The notes below the pieces were generated by a model. That model saw only the letters and a list, made by a program, of their open reading frames with translations. It had not been told where the DNA came from and made no database searches. Made by a program: the position numbers and the translations under genes. From Silicimonas sp. (GTDB lineage: Bacteria; Pseudomonadota; Alphaproteobacteria; Rhodobacterales; Rhodobacteraceae): DNA of 64,000 nucleotides. The stretch is from contig JAJEAC010000165.1 in the NCBI GenBank assembly GCA_022824315.1, forward strand, positions 1 to 64,000. Direction: 5' to 3'. Of the stretch, positions 1 to 8,300 are shown one piece after another; the stretch's first letter is position 1, and the number at the start of each line of letters is the position of its first letter.

Positions 1-1017
1 CGGCACGATGATCAGAACGATCGAGAGACCTTCGAGAACCGTACCGAGAAGGAGCATGATTGTGCAAAGGATCAGCAGGAACTGCCAGGCCTGGACATCC
101 ATCGCCACCGCGGCTTCCACCATGCGGACCGCCACACGGGTTTCGGTCAGCCAGTGACTGAACAGCAGTGCGGCGACGACGATCAGGATGATGGCCGCCG
201 ATCGCCGGAGAGCGACTGCGCAAATGGGCAGAATTTCGGCGAAGGAGCATCCGCGGTAGAAGAACACGCTGACCATGATCGCCAATAGCGCGGCCAGCCC
301 GGCACTCTCGGCGATCGTCGCGTAACCGCCGTAGATGCCCACGAAAATGACCACCGGAACGAGTGCGGCCGGCACTGCATGCAGATTTGCCCGCAGGAAG
401 GAACCGAGATCGCGTGCAGGAGAATTGGGCAGTCGGTCGCGGTGCGCGACATACAGGACGAACGCCGCGAAGAGAGCCGCCTGCAACAATCCCGGCACGA
501 CACCGGCGAGGAACAGCCGGGGGATCGAGACTTCGGCAATGAGCCCGTAGATCACCAGGATGATCGAGGGCGGAATCAATATTCCCAGCGTGCCGGACGC
601 ACCGACCACGCCCATGGCCAGGGACCGGTCGTAGCTCCGCTCGACCATTGCCGGAACGAGTATTGTCGCCATGGCCAGCGCGGTGGCCACGGAGGAACCG
701 GAAACGGCCGCGAATACGCAGGTTGCGGCAATGCAGGTCAGGGCGAGGCCGCCACGCAGCCGGCCCAGCCAGGCATCGGACAGGTCGATCAATGCCCGCG
801 CGATGCCGCCTTTCTCCATGAACTGGGCCGCAATGACGAAGAACGGAACGGCCAGCACGGTCTGACCGTTCAGCTTGTCGATGGCAAGCTGCGCGATCCC
901 TATTCCCGGGGTGCCGCCGAACAGGAGCAGCGCCATGGACAGCCCGCCAAGAGCGGCGAAGATCGGCAGCCCGACGAGAAGGAGCGCAATCAGCGTCGCG
1001 AATGCCAGTGCGATCAT
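1..1017 (-). CDS. dctM: TRAP transporter large permease DctM (3' part beyond window)
   Basis: This is the membrane subunit that drives Na+- or H+-coupled uptake of a carboxylate in a tripartite TRAP system. Reading in from the ATG gives a strongly hydrophobic protein, with family features such as a VPFFVIAAQFMEKGG-like stretch near residue 55 and LLLGTVLEGLSIVLIIVP where the frame meets the left edge. 339 codons are present of a usual ~430, so the C-terminus is missing only because of the window. The start overlaps the dctQ stop as ATGA, so the two are translationally coupled. Confidence 0.9.
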   Translation of the reverse strand, partial: MIALAFATLIALLLVGLPIFAALGGLSMALLLFGGTPGIGIAQLAIDKLNGQTVLAVPFFVIAAQFMEKGGIARALIDLSDAWLGRLRGGLALTCIAATCVFAAVSGSSVATALAMATILVPAMVERSYDRSLAMGVVGASGTLGILIPPSIILVIYGLIAEVSIPRLFLAGVVPGLLQAALFAAFVLYVAHRDRLPNSPARDLGSFLRANLHAVPAALVPVVIFVGIYGGYATIAESAGLAALLAIMVSVFFYRGCSFAEILPICAVALRRSAAIILIVVAALLFSHWLTETRVAVRMVEAAVAMDVQAWQFLLILCTIMLLLGTVLEGLSIVLIIVP

Positions 1018-1487
1018 TGACCCTGCGCCATGTCGCCGCCAAGCAGTTTCGCAAGCCTTGCCGCGTATCTGAGGCTGCAGAGCGCCATCGAGACCGGCAG
1101 CGCCGCATAATAAAAGGCGGTCGGGATCTGCAGCATCGAGGGGCCGCGCTCGTCCCAGTCGAGCGCAAATGCGACGACCTGCCAGCCGAACCAGGCAAGG
1201 CCGGCACAGAATGCCAGTCCCGCAAGAGTCGCGAGAACGTCAGCCGCATGCCGTGCCCTGGAGCCGACCAGGCGCAAGAAGAAGTCGGCGCGGACGTGCT
1301 CGTTCGACGCCACGCTGCTCGCTGCCGACATGAGCATGCCCCAGACGACGAGGTAAATCGTGACTTCCTCGACCCAAGCGCCGGAGTATGGGGAACTCAA
1401 CCAGCGCAGGACCATGCCGGACAGGAACAGAAGAAGGCCTGACAGCACGAGCGCCGCGCCGAAAAGAGATTCGAGTGTCTTGGACAT
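1014..1487 (-). CDS. dctQ: TRAP transporter small permease DctQ
   Basis: A 157-residue protein with about four hydrophobic segments, the usual size of DctQ. It contains the family-typical region VVWGMLMSAASSVASNEHV followed by RADFF. It partners DctM in the membrane and contacts DctP. The ATG is preferred over a GTG two codons earlier because an AGGTGG Shine-Dalgarno sits about 5 bases before it. The gene lies between dctP and dctM on one strand, as expected for an operon. Confidence 0.88.
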   Translation of the reverse strand: MSKTLESLFGAALVLSGLLLFLSGMVLRWLSSPYSGAWVEEVTIYLVVWGMLMSAASSVASNEHVRADFFLRLVGSRARHAADVLATLAGLAFCAGLAWFGWQVVAFALDWDERGPSMLQIPTAFYYAALPVSMALCSLRYAARLAKLLGGDMAQGQ

Positions 1488-1555
1488 GCCCACCTGCCAA
1501 AGATCGCCGCGCCGGCTTGGGTGCTCGGCGCGGCGACGGGTGTACGTCGCGTTGC

Positions 1556-2563
1556 CTAGTTCTCCAGGGCTGCGGCCGCACGGGCCACGAATTCGGGGTC
1601 CATGCGCGTCGCCTCGACGATCGCGTCCTGCTGCTCGGCCAGGACGGCGCGGAAGTCGGCCAGTTCTTCCTGGGTCGCGGCCACCACCGCAATCCCGTTG
1701 TCGATCGCCTCAGCCCGGGCCGATGCCTGCCGTTCTGCTGCCAGCGCCCGCGCGCCATCAACGGTATCGGACCAGGTGTCGGAGATGATCTCCCGAAGGT
1801 CGGGATCGAAGCTGTCCCATGTCGAGTTGCCGATCATCGGCACGTACTGAAGGAAGGTTCCCTTGGTGTCGATGGCATACTTGAGACCGGACTCCCAGAG
1901 CTTTGCAGACCGGATCGTCTCATGCGTTGTCATCAGTCCGTCGATGGACTTCTGTGACAGCGCGATCGGGACGTCGGCAAAGCTGATCGCCACAGATTCA
2001 ACCCCCAGGCTGTCGTAGCGCGCCCGAGCAGCCGGGCTTCCAGGAACCCGCAGCGTGAGCCCGTCAAGATCATTCAGCGAATTCAGCGCGCGTTCGGTCG
2101 TGAAGATCGAGCCGTGCCCCAGGTCGAGGTTTCGACCCAGTACGTGAACGCCCATCTTCGATTCGATCTCGGCGTTCAGTTCCGCGCCGATCGCGCCATC
2201 CATGATCGCGTGGATTTCTTCCGGGGTGCGTCCGTAGAATGACGGCAGGTCAAGGAGCCCGGCATTGGGCACGACCCGGCTGATGTAGAGAATGATCGGA
2301 ACCCCCATCTCGATCGATCCCTGCGCCAGCGCCTTCGGCACGTCGGGGCCCTTGAAAAGCTGCCCTGACGGAAAGACCTGCACGTCCAGCCTGCCCTCGG
2401 TCCGTTCGGCCAGCCGGTTCACGAAATCTTCCAATGCGATGTTGCGGACATGGTTGGGCCCGGTGTTGAGCGAAATGCGGAACGGAATTTCCTCTGCGGC
2501 GAGTCCCGCGGCTGACACGGCGGTCAGGGCCGCGGTGGCGGCAAATGTGCGAATTGCCTTCAT
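1556..2563 (-). CDS. dctP: TRAP transporter periplasmic substrate-binding protein DctP
   Basis: A 335-residue extracytoplasmic binding protein. Residues 1-23 form a signal peptide ending in AGLAAE. The mature part has DctP features: the LAERTEGRLDVQVFPSGQLF region, then the stretch around IGAELNAEIESKMG and the LRVPGSP element that forms the carboxylate-binding core. The start is fixed by a perfect AGGAGG five bases upstream; the frame stays open further upstream but that part is not protein-like. First gene of the transporter operon and divergent from the lyase operon, so the ligand is probably the substrate of those enzymes. Confidence 0.92.
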   Translation of the reverse strand: MKAIRTFAATAALTAVSAAGLAAEEIPFRISLNTGPNHVRNIALEDFVNRLAERTEGRLDVQVFPSGQLFKGPDVPKALAQGSIEMGVPIILYISRVVPNAGLLDLPSFYGRTPEEIHAIMDGAIGAELNAEIESKMGVHVLGRNLDLGHGSIFTTERALNSLNDLDGLTLRVPGSPAARARYDSLGVESVAISFADVPIALSQKSIDGLMTTHETIRSAKLWESGLKYAIDTKGTFLQYVPMIGNSTWDSFDPDLREIISDTWSDTVDGARALAAERQASARAEAIDNGIAVVAATQEELADFRAVLAEQQDAIVEATRMDPEFVARAAAALEN

Positions 2564-2606
2564 CTTGTCCTCCTGTTTTTCCCTTGAGAGCGGAATCTCG
2601 TGCTTT

Positions 2607-2621
2607 GGTGCGCAATGCACC
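2607..2621. promoter_or_regulatory. Dyad GGTGC-N5-GCACC, candidate GntR operator
   Basis: A perfect 5+5 inverted repeat in the divergent dctP / lyase promoter region. It shares its half-site with the second dyad 50 bases away. A TTGACA hexamer on the plus strand overlaps its right flank. It is probably bound by the HutC-type regulator at the end of the lyase operon; this assignment is inference. Confidence 0.45.
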
Positions 2622-2671
2622 TTGACAACCGAGACTAGAACAGAAAATTTATACCGACAACCCAATAATTT

Positions 2672-2681
2672 TGGTGCACCA
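2672..2681. promoter_or_regulatory. Palindrome TGGTGCACCA, candidate GntR operator
   Basis: A perfect 10-base palindrome that ends directly before the most likely (TTG) start of the lyase gene. It repeats the GGTGC/GCACC half-sites of the upstream dyad. Its position at the very start of the coding region suits a repressor that blocks initiation, but no binding data can be read from sequence. Confidence 0.45.
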
Positions 2682-3512
2682 TTGCCGTTCCGGTCGATAC
2701 TGTTCAATCCCGCCACCCGGCTCGACCGGTTGGAGAAGGCGCTGGGAGCCGCTCCCGATTGGGTTGCCCTCGACCTGGAGGACGGTGTTGGTCCAGCCGA
2801 GAAAGACAATGCACGGCAAATGCTGACCGAGTTTTCCAACGACGGCATGAAGGGAGTTGCCGACCGGATCGCCGTGCGAATCAACGGGCTCGACACGCGC
2901 GCGGGCATCCGCGACCTCGCAGCCATGCTGGATTGGCCGACTTCGCCCGGTCTCTTGATCCTGCCCAAGGTCGAGGCGGCAGCGCACGTTCTGCAGTTCG
3001 TGAATCTCCTTGCCGTCGGCAAGGGGTCGCCGACGCTCCTGCTCACGCTCGAAACCGCTGCGGGAATCGCTGAAGGTGCCGCAATCGCGAGAGCTGCACC
3101 GAAAGGTTCGGTGATCGGGTATGGTTCAGCTGATCACATGGCCGAAACAGGCGGCACGATGGCCGCCGCATCCCTGGCATTCGGACGGTCGCAGGTCATA
3201 AATGCTGCGGCCTTGGCGGGGCACGCTGCGGTCGACGGCGCATGGCTCGACTACAGGGACAAGGCTGGGCTTCGGGACGAGGCGGCCATGGTGAAGTCCT
3301 TGGGATTCGATGGCAAGATCGCCATCCATCCAGACCAGGTGGCGACAATTAACGATGTCTTTTCCCCCACGCCGGAAGAGATTTCGACGGCGAGGGATGT
3401 GCTCGCGGCGGCTGATGCGGCGGGCGGCGGGGCATTTGCCTTCGAAGGCAGGATGATCGATGCACCGGTTCTCGATCGCGCCAGGCGAATTGCGGCTATC
3501 GGCAGGTACTGA
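2682..3512 (+). CDS. CitE-like HpcH/HpaI family CoA-ester lyase
   Basis: A TIM-barrel lyase of the citrate lyase beta / malyl-CoA / citramalyl-CoA lyase family, cleaving a beta-hydroxyacyl-CoA. The family signature runs RSILFNPATR, then DWVALDLEDGV (Mg ligand region) and RINGLDT; LPKVEAA and GYGSADHM follow. The frame is open far upstream but homology starts at RSILF. The only start just before it is a TTG without a Shine-Dalgarno, which gives 276 residues, a normal length. It is one base from the MaoC gene. With the hydratase and CoA-transferase it probably forms a three-step pathway; (S)-citramalyl-CoA is a good candidate substrate. Confidence 0.82.
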   Translation: MPFRSILFNPATRLDRLEKALGAAPDWVALDLEDGVGPAEKDNARQMLTEFSNDGMKGVADRIAVRINGLDTRAGIRDLAAMLDWPTSPGLLILPKVEAAAHVLQFVNLLAVGKGSPTLLLTLETAAGIAEGAAIARAAPKGSVIGYGSADHMAETGGTMAAASLAFGRSQVINAAALAGHAAVDGAWLDYRDKAGLRDEAAMVKSLGFDGKIAIHPDQVATINDVFSPTPEEISTARDVLAAADAAGGGAFAFEGRMIDAPVLDRARRIAAIGRY

Positions 3513-3513
3513 A

Positions 3514-4083
3514 ATGACGCGAAGACTGAACGGCTTGATGCAAGTTGAAGGAAATCGGTTCCGCGAGGATCCGGGGCTGGACTACGAGGACTTCGAGATT
3601 GGCGACGTATATGAGCATTGGCCGGGGCGGACCGTCACCGAGACGGACAACATCTGGTTCACCAACCTGACCATGAACACCCATCCGCTGCATTTCGATC
3701 TGAACTACGCCAGCCATTCCGAGTTCGGCAAGCCCTTGGTCAATTCGACCTTCACCATCGCGCTCGTCGCCGGCATGACCGTCGCTTCGACCAGCCAACG
3801 GGCAATCGCCAATCTCGGATGGGAAGAGATCAAGCTTCCCGCACCCGTCTTTGTCGGCGATACGCTTTATGCGGAGACGGAGGTGCTGGGCAAACGCGAG
3901 TCCAGGTCGCGCGACACCGCCGGCATTGTCCGCGTGCGCCATTCCGGCAAGAACCAGAACGGGAAGTGCGTGCTGCACATGATACGTTCCTTCCTTGCGG
4001 CCAAGCGGGGACATTCGGTGGCGGATGCCGTGCGCGAGAACATGAGCCGGTCGACGAATCCCGCTGAAGGGCGGGGATCTTGA
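3514..4083 (+). CDS. MaoC-like acyl-CoA hydratase/dehydratase
   Basis: A 189-residue hot-dog-fold protein. The segment NTHPLHFDLNYA near residues 55-66 matches the MaoC hydratase motif ending in PLH, followed by FGKPLVNSTFT. It would add water to an enoyl-CoA (itaconyl-, mesaconyl- or similar). An in-frame start 54 bases upstream lies inside the lyase gene; the ATG one base after the lyase stop, with GGCAGG before it, is preferred. The context (lyase before, CoA-transferase after) suggests itaconyl-CoA or mesaconyl-C4-CoA hydratase activity. Confidence 0.82.
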   Translation: MTRRLNGLMQVEGNRFREDPGLDYEDFEIGDVYEHWPGRTVTETDNIWFTNLTMNTHPLHFDLNYASHSEFGKPLVNSTFTIALVAGMTVASTSQRAIANLGWEEIKLPAPVFVGDTLYAETEVLGKRESRSRDTAGIVRVRHSGKNQNGKCVLHMIRSFLAAKRGHSVADAVRENMSRSTNPAEGRGS

Positions 4084-4409
4084 TGGGAGCGGAAAGCGCG
4101 AATGACTGATGCAGCGGCCAGAACCGGAAGACGCGGAGCGTTCCTTCGACCGTCCCGGAAGGCGCGGCCTTCGCCTTCGGAGGGCGGCATCCCAGCTGTC
4201 CGGCGATCCGAAAGGGCGCTCGAGTCTCATTGCCGGCTTGCGCCCCTGCGGGAACCCAAGGCAGGAAACCTCCACGCGGGTCGATGCATGGCACCCCCTT
4301 GGGGCTGCGTCCGGCACCGGCAGCGACCTGCCGCGGACACCCTGCGGCGACGACGGGAACGCGCTTCCCCGCCAAGCCTGAACCCCGGGGCTTCGTGCGT
4401 GGCAACCAA
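4084..4409. other. Spacer without recognisable gene
   Basis: A 326-base gap inside an otherwise tight operon. It is GC-rich and full of short inverted repeats. Frames through it are open but their translations are Arg/Pro-rich and not protein-like. It may be an inserted intergenic element; no terminal repeats were found. Confidence 0.5.
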
Positions 4410-5609
4410 ATGACCTTGCCGCTGCAAGGCGTTCGCGTGCTGGCGGTCGAGCAATACGGCGCGGGACCGTTCGGGACACAGCACCTGGCCGATCTCGGCG
4501 CAGAGGTGATCAAGATCGAAAACCGCTGCACCGGGGGCGACTACGCCCGTACGCTCGGACCCTATTTCGCAGACGGGGACGCGGGCGATGACGCCAGCCT
4601 GTTCTTCCAGGCGGTGAACCGCAACAAGAGGAGCATGACGCTGGACCTCGGCAATCCCGCTGCGCGCCGCATTTTCGAGCGGCTCGTCGCGGGCGCCGAC
4701 GCCGTGGCGAACAATCTTCGGGGTGACGTGCCGGACCGCCTTGGGCTGACCTACAGTGCATTGAATGGGACCAATCCAGCAATCGTCTGCGCCCACTGCT
4801 CGGCCTATGGACGCGGAGGACCCCGCAGGAACTGGCCGGGATACGACTTCCTGATGCAAGCCGAGGCGGGCTATTTCCACATGTCCGGAGAGCCCGACAC
4901 GCCACCAACACGCATGGGCCTGTCCATTGTGGATTTCATGGCCGGAACGTATCTGGCGCTCGGTCTCGTTTCCGGAGTTCTGGGCGCCCGTGCCAGCGGA
5001 GTGGGCAGGGACGTCGACGTAAACCTCTTCGACACGGCGCTCTTCAATCTCAGCTACCTCAGCGCCTGGGCATTGAACGCGGATTTCGATCCCCGGCGCA
5101 TGGAGCGGTCTGCGCACGCTTCGCTTGTCCCCTGCCAGCTTTACCGGACGAGGGACGGCTGGATCTACGTCATGTGCAACAAGGAGAGGTTCTGGCCGGA
5201 ATTCTGCGAGGCCATCGGTTGTCCCGAACTGTCGGATGACTCGCGTTTCCGCAACTTCGATGAACGGCGGAAGCGACGGAAGGAACTGGCAGACATTCTG
5301 GACACGGCGCTGTCAACGGCCACCACCGCCGACTGGCTGCAACGCCTGCAGGGCCGCGTCCCCGTCGCCCCCGTGCGCACGCCGAGAGAGGCGCTTGATG
5401 ACCCAGACCTGCGCGCGGAGGCGAAGATCGAGACGTTGTCGCGGGGCGATGGATCCGAGTTCCGGCTTTTGCGTTCGCCGATCACGTGCGGCGTGGCTGG
5501 CGCGTCGCAGGCGTGTCCGCCGATGGGCCGCGACACCGATGCAATTCTGGTTGCCTTGGGTTATTCTCGTGAGGACATAGCGGAATTTCGGGCAATGCAG
5601 CTAATCTGA
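4410..5609 (+). CDS. Family III CoA-transferase (CaiB/BaiF/Frc type)
   Basis: A 399-residue formyl-CoA-transferase-family enzyme that moves CoA between carboxylic acids. It begins with PLQGVRVLAVEQYGAGPF and ADLGAEVIKIE, the N-terminal family signature, then NRNKRSMTLDL and GPGYDFLMQAEAG-like elements. Asp175 in GLSIVDFMAGT aligns by position with the catalytic Asp of oxalate/formate Frc enzymes. The frame is open 180 bases upstream, but homology begins at this ATG. Probably activates the imported dicarboxylate using succinyl- or acetyl-CoA. Confidence 0.88.
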   Translation: MTLPLQGVRVLAVEQYGAGPFGTQHLADLGAEVIKIENRCTGGDYARTLGPYFADGDAGDDASLFFQAVNRNKRSMTLDLGNPAARRIFERLVAGADAVANNLRGDVPDRLGLTYSALNGTNPAIVCAHCSAYGRGGPRRNWPGYDFLMQAEAGYFHMSGEPDTPPTRMGLSIVDFMAGTYLALGLVSGVLGARASGVGRDVDVNLFDTALFNLSYLSAWALNADFDPRRMERSAHASLVPCQLYRTRDGWIYVMCNKERFWPEFCEAIGCPELSDDSRFRNFDERRKRRKELADILDTALSTATTADWLQRLQGRVPVAPVRTPREALDDPDLRAEAKIETLSRGDGSEFRLLRSPITCGVAGASQACPPMGRDTDAILVALGYSREDIAEFRAMQLI

Positions 5610-5613
5610 ACAG

Positions 5614-6354
5614 ATGGCCGGTTCTCAACCGAAATACAGCCTGATTGCTGACCAGCTGATGCGGGAGATAGGCAAGGGGCAACACCAGATCGGAAGCTAT
5701 CTGCCTACCGAGAGCGAGCTGATGCGCGCCTACGGGGTCAGTCGAAACACCGTGCGAGCCGCCGTGCAGAACCTGAGGACACGGGGCGTCGTGTCATCCC
5801 GGCAAGGTCAGGGCAGCAAGGTCATTGCCGCATTGGAGAAGGCGGCGTTCGCCGAGTCCATTCAGTCCATCGACGAATTGATCGCTTTCGGGCACGAAAC
5901 CCGTCGCGTGTTGCTTTCACACGAGATCATCAAGGCCGATGCGGAACTCGCCGATCACTTTCGGTGTGCGCCCGGACGCCGCCTCGCCCGTGCGAAGATG
6001 TTGCGCCAGACGCTGGACGAGGAGCCCGAGACGCTCGCGATCGTGACCCTTTGGATGGATGCACTCCTCGAAACCGCGGTCGAGGACCTGTCCGAAGTCC
6101 GGAAGTCCGCAGCAGAGATCATCCGCCAGCGCTTTGGCTACGAGACCAACTCCGTCGTCCAGACAATCCATGCCGAGAGTCTTGGTCCGGAAGACGCAAC
6201 CATGCTTGGTTCGAAGTCAGGCGATCCCACCCTGGTCGTCACGCGGGTCTATTCCGCTGCTGCGATGGCACAGCCGTTTCTCGTCGCGCGTTCGTTGTGC
6301 AGGGCGGACAATTTCCGGGTCGTGTCCAAGTTCACGAGCAAGAAATCCACGTAA
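5614..6354 (+). CDS. GntR/HutC-family transcriptional regulator
   Basis: A 246-residue regulator with an N-terminal winged helix-turn-helix (about residues 7-72: IADQLMREI, LPTESELMRAYGVSRNTVR, QGQGSKV) and a C-terminal UTRA ligand-binding domain. It starts four bases after the CoA-transferase stop and is the last gene of the operon. Likely represses the lyase and TRAP operons through the GGTGC/GCACC dyads and senses a pathway intermediate; that role is inferred from position. Confidence 0.88.
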   Translation: MAGSQPKYSLIADQLMREIGKGQHQIGSYLPTESELMRAYGVSRNTVRAAVQNLRTRGVVSSRQGQGSKVIAALEKAAFAESIQSIDELIAFGHETRRVLLSHEIIKADAELADHFRCAPGRRLARAKMLRQTLDEEPETLAIVTLWMDALLETAVEDLSEVRKSAAEIIRQRFGYETNSVVQTIHAESLGPEDATMLGSKSGDPTLVVTRVYSAAAMAQPFLVARSLCRADNFRVVSKFTSKKST

Positions 6355-6869
6355 ATTCAACCAGGGGGCCGCATGAACGGGGCAATCTCCCGGGATCCGT
6401 GCCGGGCCATCCCGCAGGCGTGCCTGGAACCGGACCTCAGGCAGGGCGGACGGCTTGCGTTCCTCCACGCCTCGCGGCCAACGTGGTTCTCGGCGGCCAG
6501 ATCTGTCTTGAACCTGGGCTGAACTGGTCGTCCACGGCCCGGCGAGGGTGAATCGCGCGGGCCGGCCTTTCCTGTCGCGGGTCATCGCTTGCGGGCCGCT
6601 TTCGGCCTGAAGGGACGGAAGGCAAGCGAAAGCCGTCGGCTCGGGCCAAAAGCCCGGAGGACGGCATTCCGTACGGACCCGTCGCCCTGCCGGAAAAGGG
6701 CTTCCTGGGAATGAAAGCCGTCCCGGACCGTCACTGATCCACCGGGAAAACCGCTCACATGCTGCGTGGGGAAAAATCGCAGGCTCATCGGTTCGTCGGC
6801 ACGAAGGTACAGGAGGCGACATGGCCAGCGGCGGATTGTCCGGTTCTGACAAGGGTCCGGCCTTCTCTG

Positions 6870-6918
6870 CCTCCCCCCGAAACCGAGGCGGCTTCAGGCC
6901 GCCGGTTTCAGGGGGAGG
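6870..6918. repeat. Long near-perfect hairpin
   Basis: Arms of about 21 bases (CCTCCCCC...GAAACCG...GGCGGC against GCCGCCGGTTTCAGGGGGAGG) flank a TTCA loop, with one or two mismatches or bulges. There is no T-run on either side, so it is not a classic terminator. It could be a REP-like or recombination-site hairpin. Confidence 0.55.
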
Positions 6919-6972
6919 TTTCCGGCTGCCTCGACCAGCCTCAGCATTCGTGAAATTCACAGGAGGGTCGGA

Positions 6973-7182
6973 ATGAAGGCAAGCCACGGCCGGGTCGGCG
7001 AAGTCACGAAGCGGGTACGATCCGCTGCCAGACTACAGATCCTCGGTTCCGCCCCGCGTCGCTGTTCAGGTGTCGACGGCTGCATGGAACGGCGTGATTC
7101 CGGCGATTCGCCGCGCTTTTTCGGAATCGTGTTCCTTTCCCGTTGTCACGGTTTCATTGTCCGGTTCCGGTCGTCTCGCTGA
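6973..7182 (+). CDS. Small ORF, unknown
   Basis: A 69-codon ORF whose ATG follows an excellent AGGAGGG at the right spacing. The first 30 residues (MKASHGRVGEVTKRVRSAAR...) look plausible; the rest is Arg/Ser-rich. No family recognised. It may be the 5' remnant of a longer gene. Existence is uncertain. Confidence 0.3.
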   Translation: MKASHGRVGEVTKRVRSAARLQILGSAPRRCSGVDGCMERRDSGDSPRFFGIVFLSRCHGFIVRFRSSR

Positions 7183-7493
7183 TCGCGGCCCGTCTTCTTC
7201 CCGTTCGTCGTTTCCATGCCGGTGCCGGTCTTTTCCGCCGGCGGCTGATCCGGGCTCCTGACGACCGCCGGGAGCGTTCCGGTTCCGAGGCCTGCGCGGG
7301 ATCGTTTCCCTTCCCTGTCGTCGGGTCCTGTCGTCCGGGCCCGGGGGCGGCGGCGACCGCAGGGAAGGCGAGGTCAGGACGACGGTGGAAGGGGGGGCAC
7401 CTGTCGGTCGAGTGGGAACCGGCGGATGGTTTCCCGCCGGGGCTTCGCAAGGCGATAAAGGAGCATGAGGGATCGGCGGCTGAAACCGAAGAG

Positions 7494-8036
7494 ATGCGGG
7501 CGCGGTTCGCGGAGACGGACGACGATCCCGAGCTGGCTCTTCGGCGCACCGGGCCCGACGAATGGAGTGCGAGCCAGAACTTGGTCGTCAGCAACGACGA
7601 GATGCCCAGGCCGCATTTGTTGTGCCTGGCGCGTGAGCCAACGACAAGCGAGGAGTGGGAACGGCTGCGCGCTGCTCTGCCTGGTCGCTACGACTCGTGG
7701 ACAGTGACGGCGGACGTCGACGCCGTTCAGTTCGAGATCGAATGCGGCATCAAGCGATGGCTCGCGACTGAGCGGATAACCCGGCACAAGATCATTCGAG
7801 CACGTGGTTGGGCAGCCAATACGTTCGCAGAAGCACCTCCGAGCGGCGATTTGACCGAAGTGTTCCGGATGGACCGCTGGTTTCGCAAGCGAACGAAGTA
7901 TCAGGCTCAGGCCGAGTACAGATTGGCTTGGAGTCTGAGCAGCGATCAGCGGGTGGACATGCCGGAGACAATCGACGTGGAACTCACGCGCGCCGGCCTA
8001 CGCCTGTTCGAGCCATGGACGCCACCACACGACTAG
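7494..8036 (+). CDS. Hypothetical protein, island-encoded
   Basis: A 180-residue soluble protein with ordinary amino-acid composition and no membrane segment or signal peptide. The C-terminal half is the most protein-like part, e.g. DLTEVFRMDRWFRKRTKYQ and QAEYRLAWSL, ending in ELTRAGLRLFEPW. Protein-like sequence extends about 30 codons upstream of this ATG, but the only earlier start is a TTG at 7143 that would add unconvincing residues, so the gene may have lost its true 5' end. Family not recognised. Confidence 0.5.
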   Translation: MRARFAETDDDPELALRRTGPDEWSASQNLVVSNDEMPRPHLLCLAREPTTSEEWERLRAALPGRYDSWTVTADVDAVQFEIECGIKRWLATERITRHKIIRARGWAANTFAEAPPSGDLTEVFRMDRWFRKRTKYQAQAEYRLAWSLSSDQRVDMPETIDVELTRAGLRLFEPWTPPHD

Positions 8037-8048
8037 AGCGTGTTGGCA

Positions 8049-8240
8049 CTAAAGCCACCCAACGACGATGAGTGCGAACAGGACGGCAAGCTGGCCCGTC
8101 GCGGCAGTCCAGGCAACCGGTCGCTTCCAGGGCACGTCGGCGTTTCGGATCGCCAGATAGGGCAACTTGATCGCCGCCTCGTCGCTGGGCTCAAGGCACG
8201 CGAACGCGCCAATGCGGATGCGGACCCACGTCGAGGACCG
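8049..8240 (-). pseudogene. Remnant of an IS256 (Mutator)-type transposase, C-terminus
   Basis: The minus strand reads IGAFACLEPSDEAAIKLPYL, AIRNADVPWKRPVAWTAATG and QLAVLF. This matches the C-terminal pattern GAFP-DEAA-KL-YLAIRN...W...A...FAI-F of IS256-family transposases. Upstream homology is lost and the tail runs on into unrelated residues. Only about 60 of some 400 codons remain. Confidence 0.6.
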
Positions 8241-8300
8241 TGCGCTTCCCTGAAGCGGTCGACCCGCTGCCCTTTGAACCTGCGGATGCGCGGATGCCCT

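Larger units (their letters stand above)
6355..7493. other. Long stretch without a confident gene
   Basis: This marks the left edge of the accessory island. Several frames are open because of high GC, but their translations are low-complexity Arg/Pro/Gly. It contains a long hairpin and one small ORF with a good ribosome binding site, both listed separately. Nothing else recognised. Confidence 0.5.

Noticed and set aside
6217-6987. 256-codon minus frame overlapping the GntR gene
   Set aside because: It is antisense to a clear regulator gene and its translation is Pro/Arg-rich; part of it is just the long hairpin.
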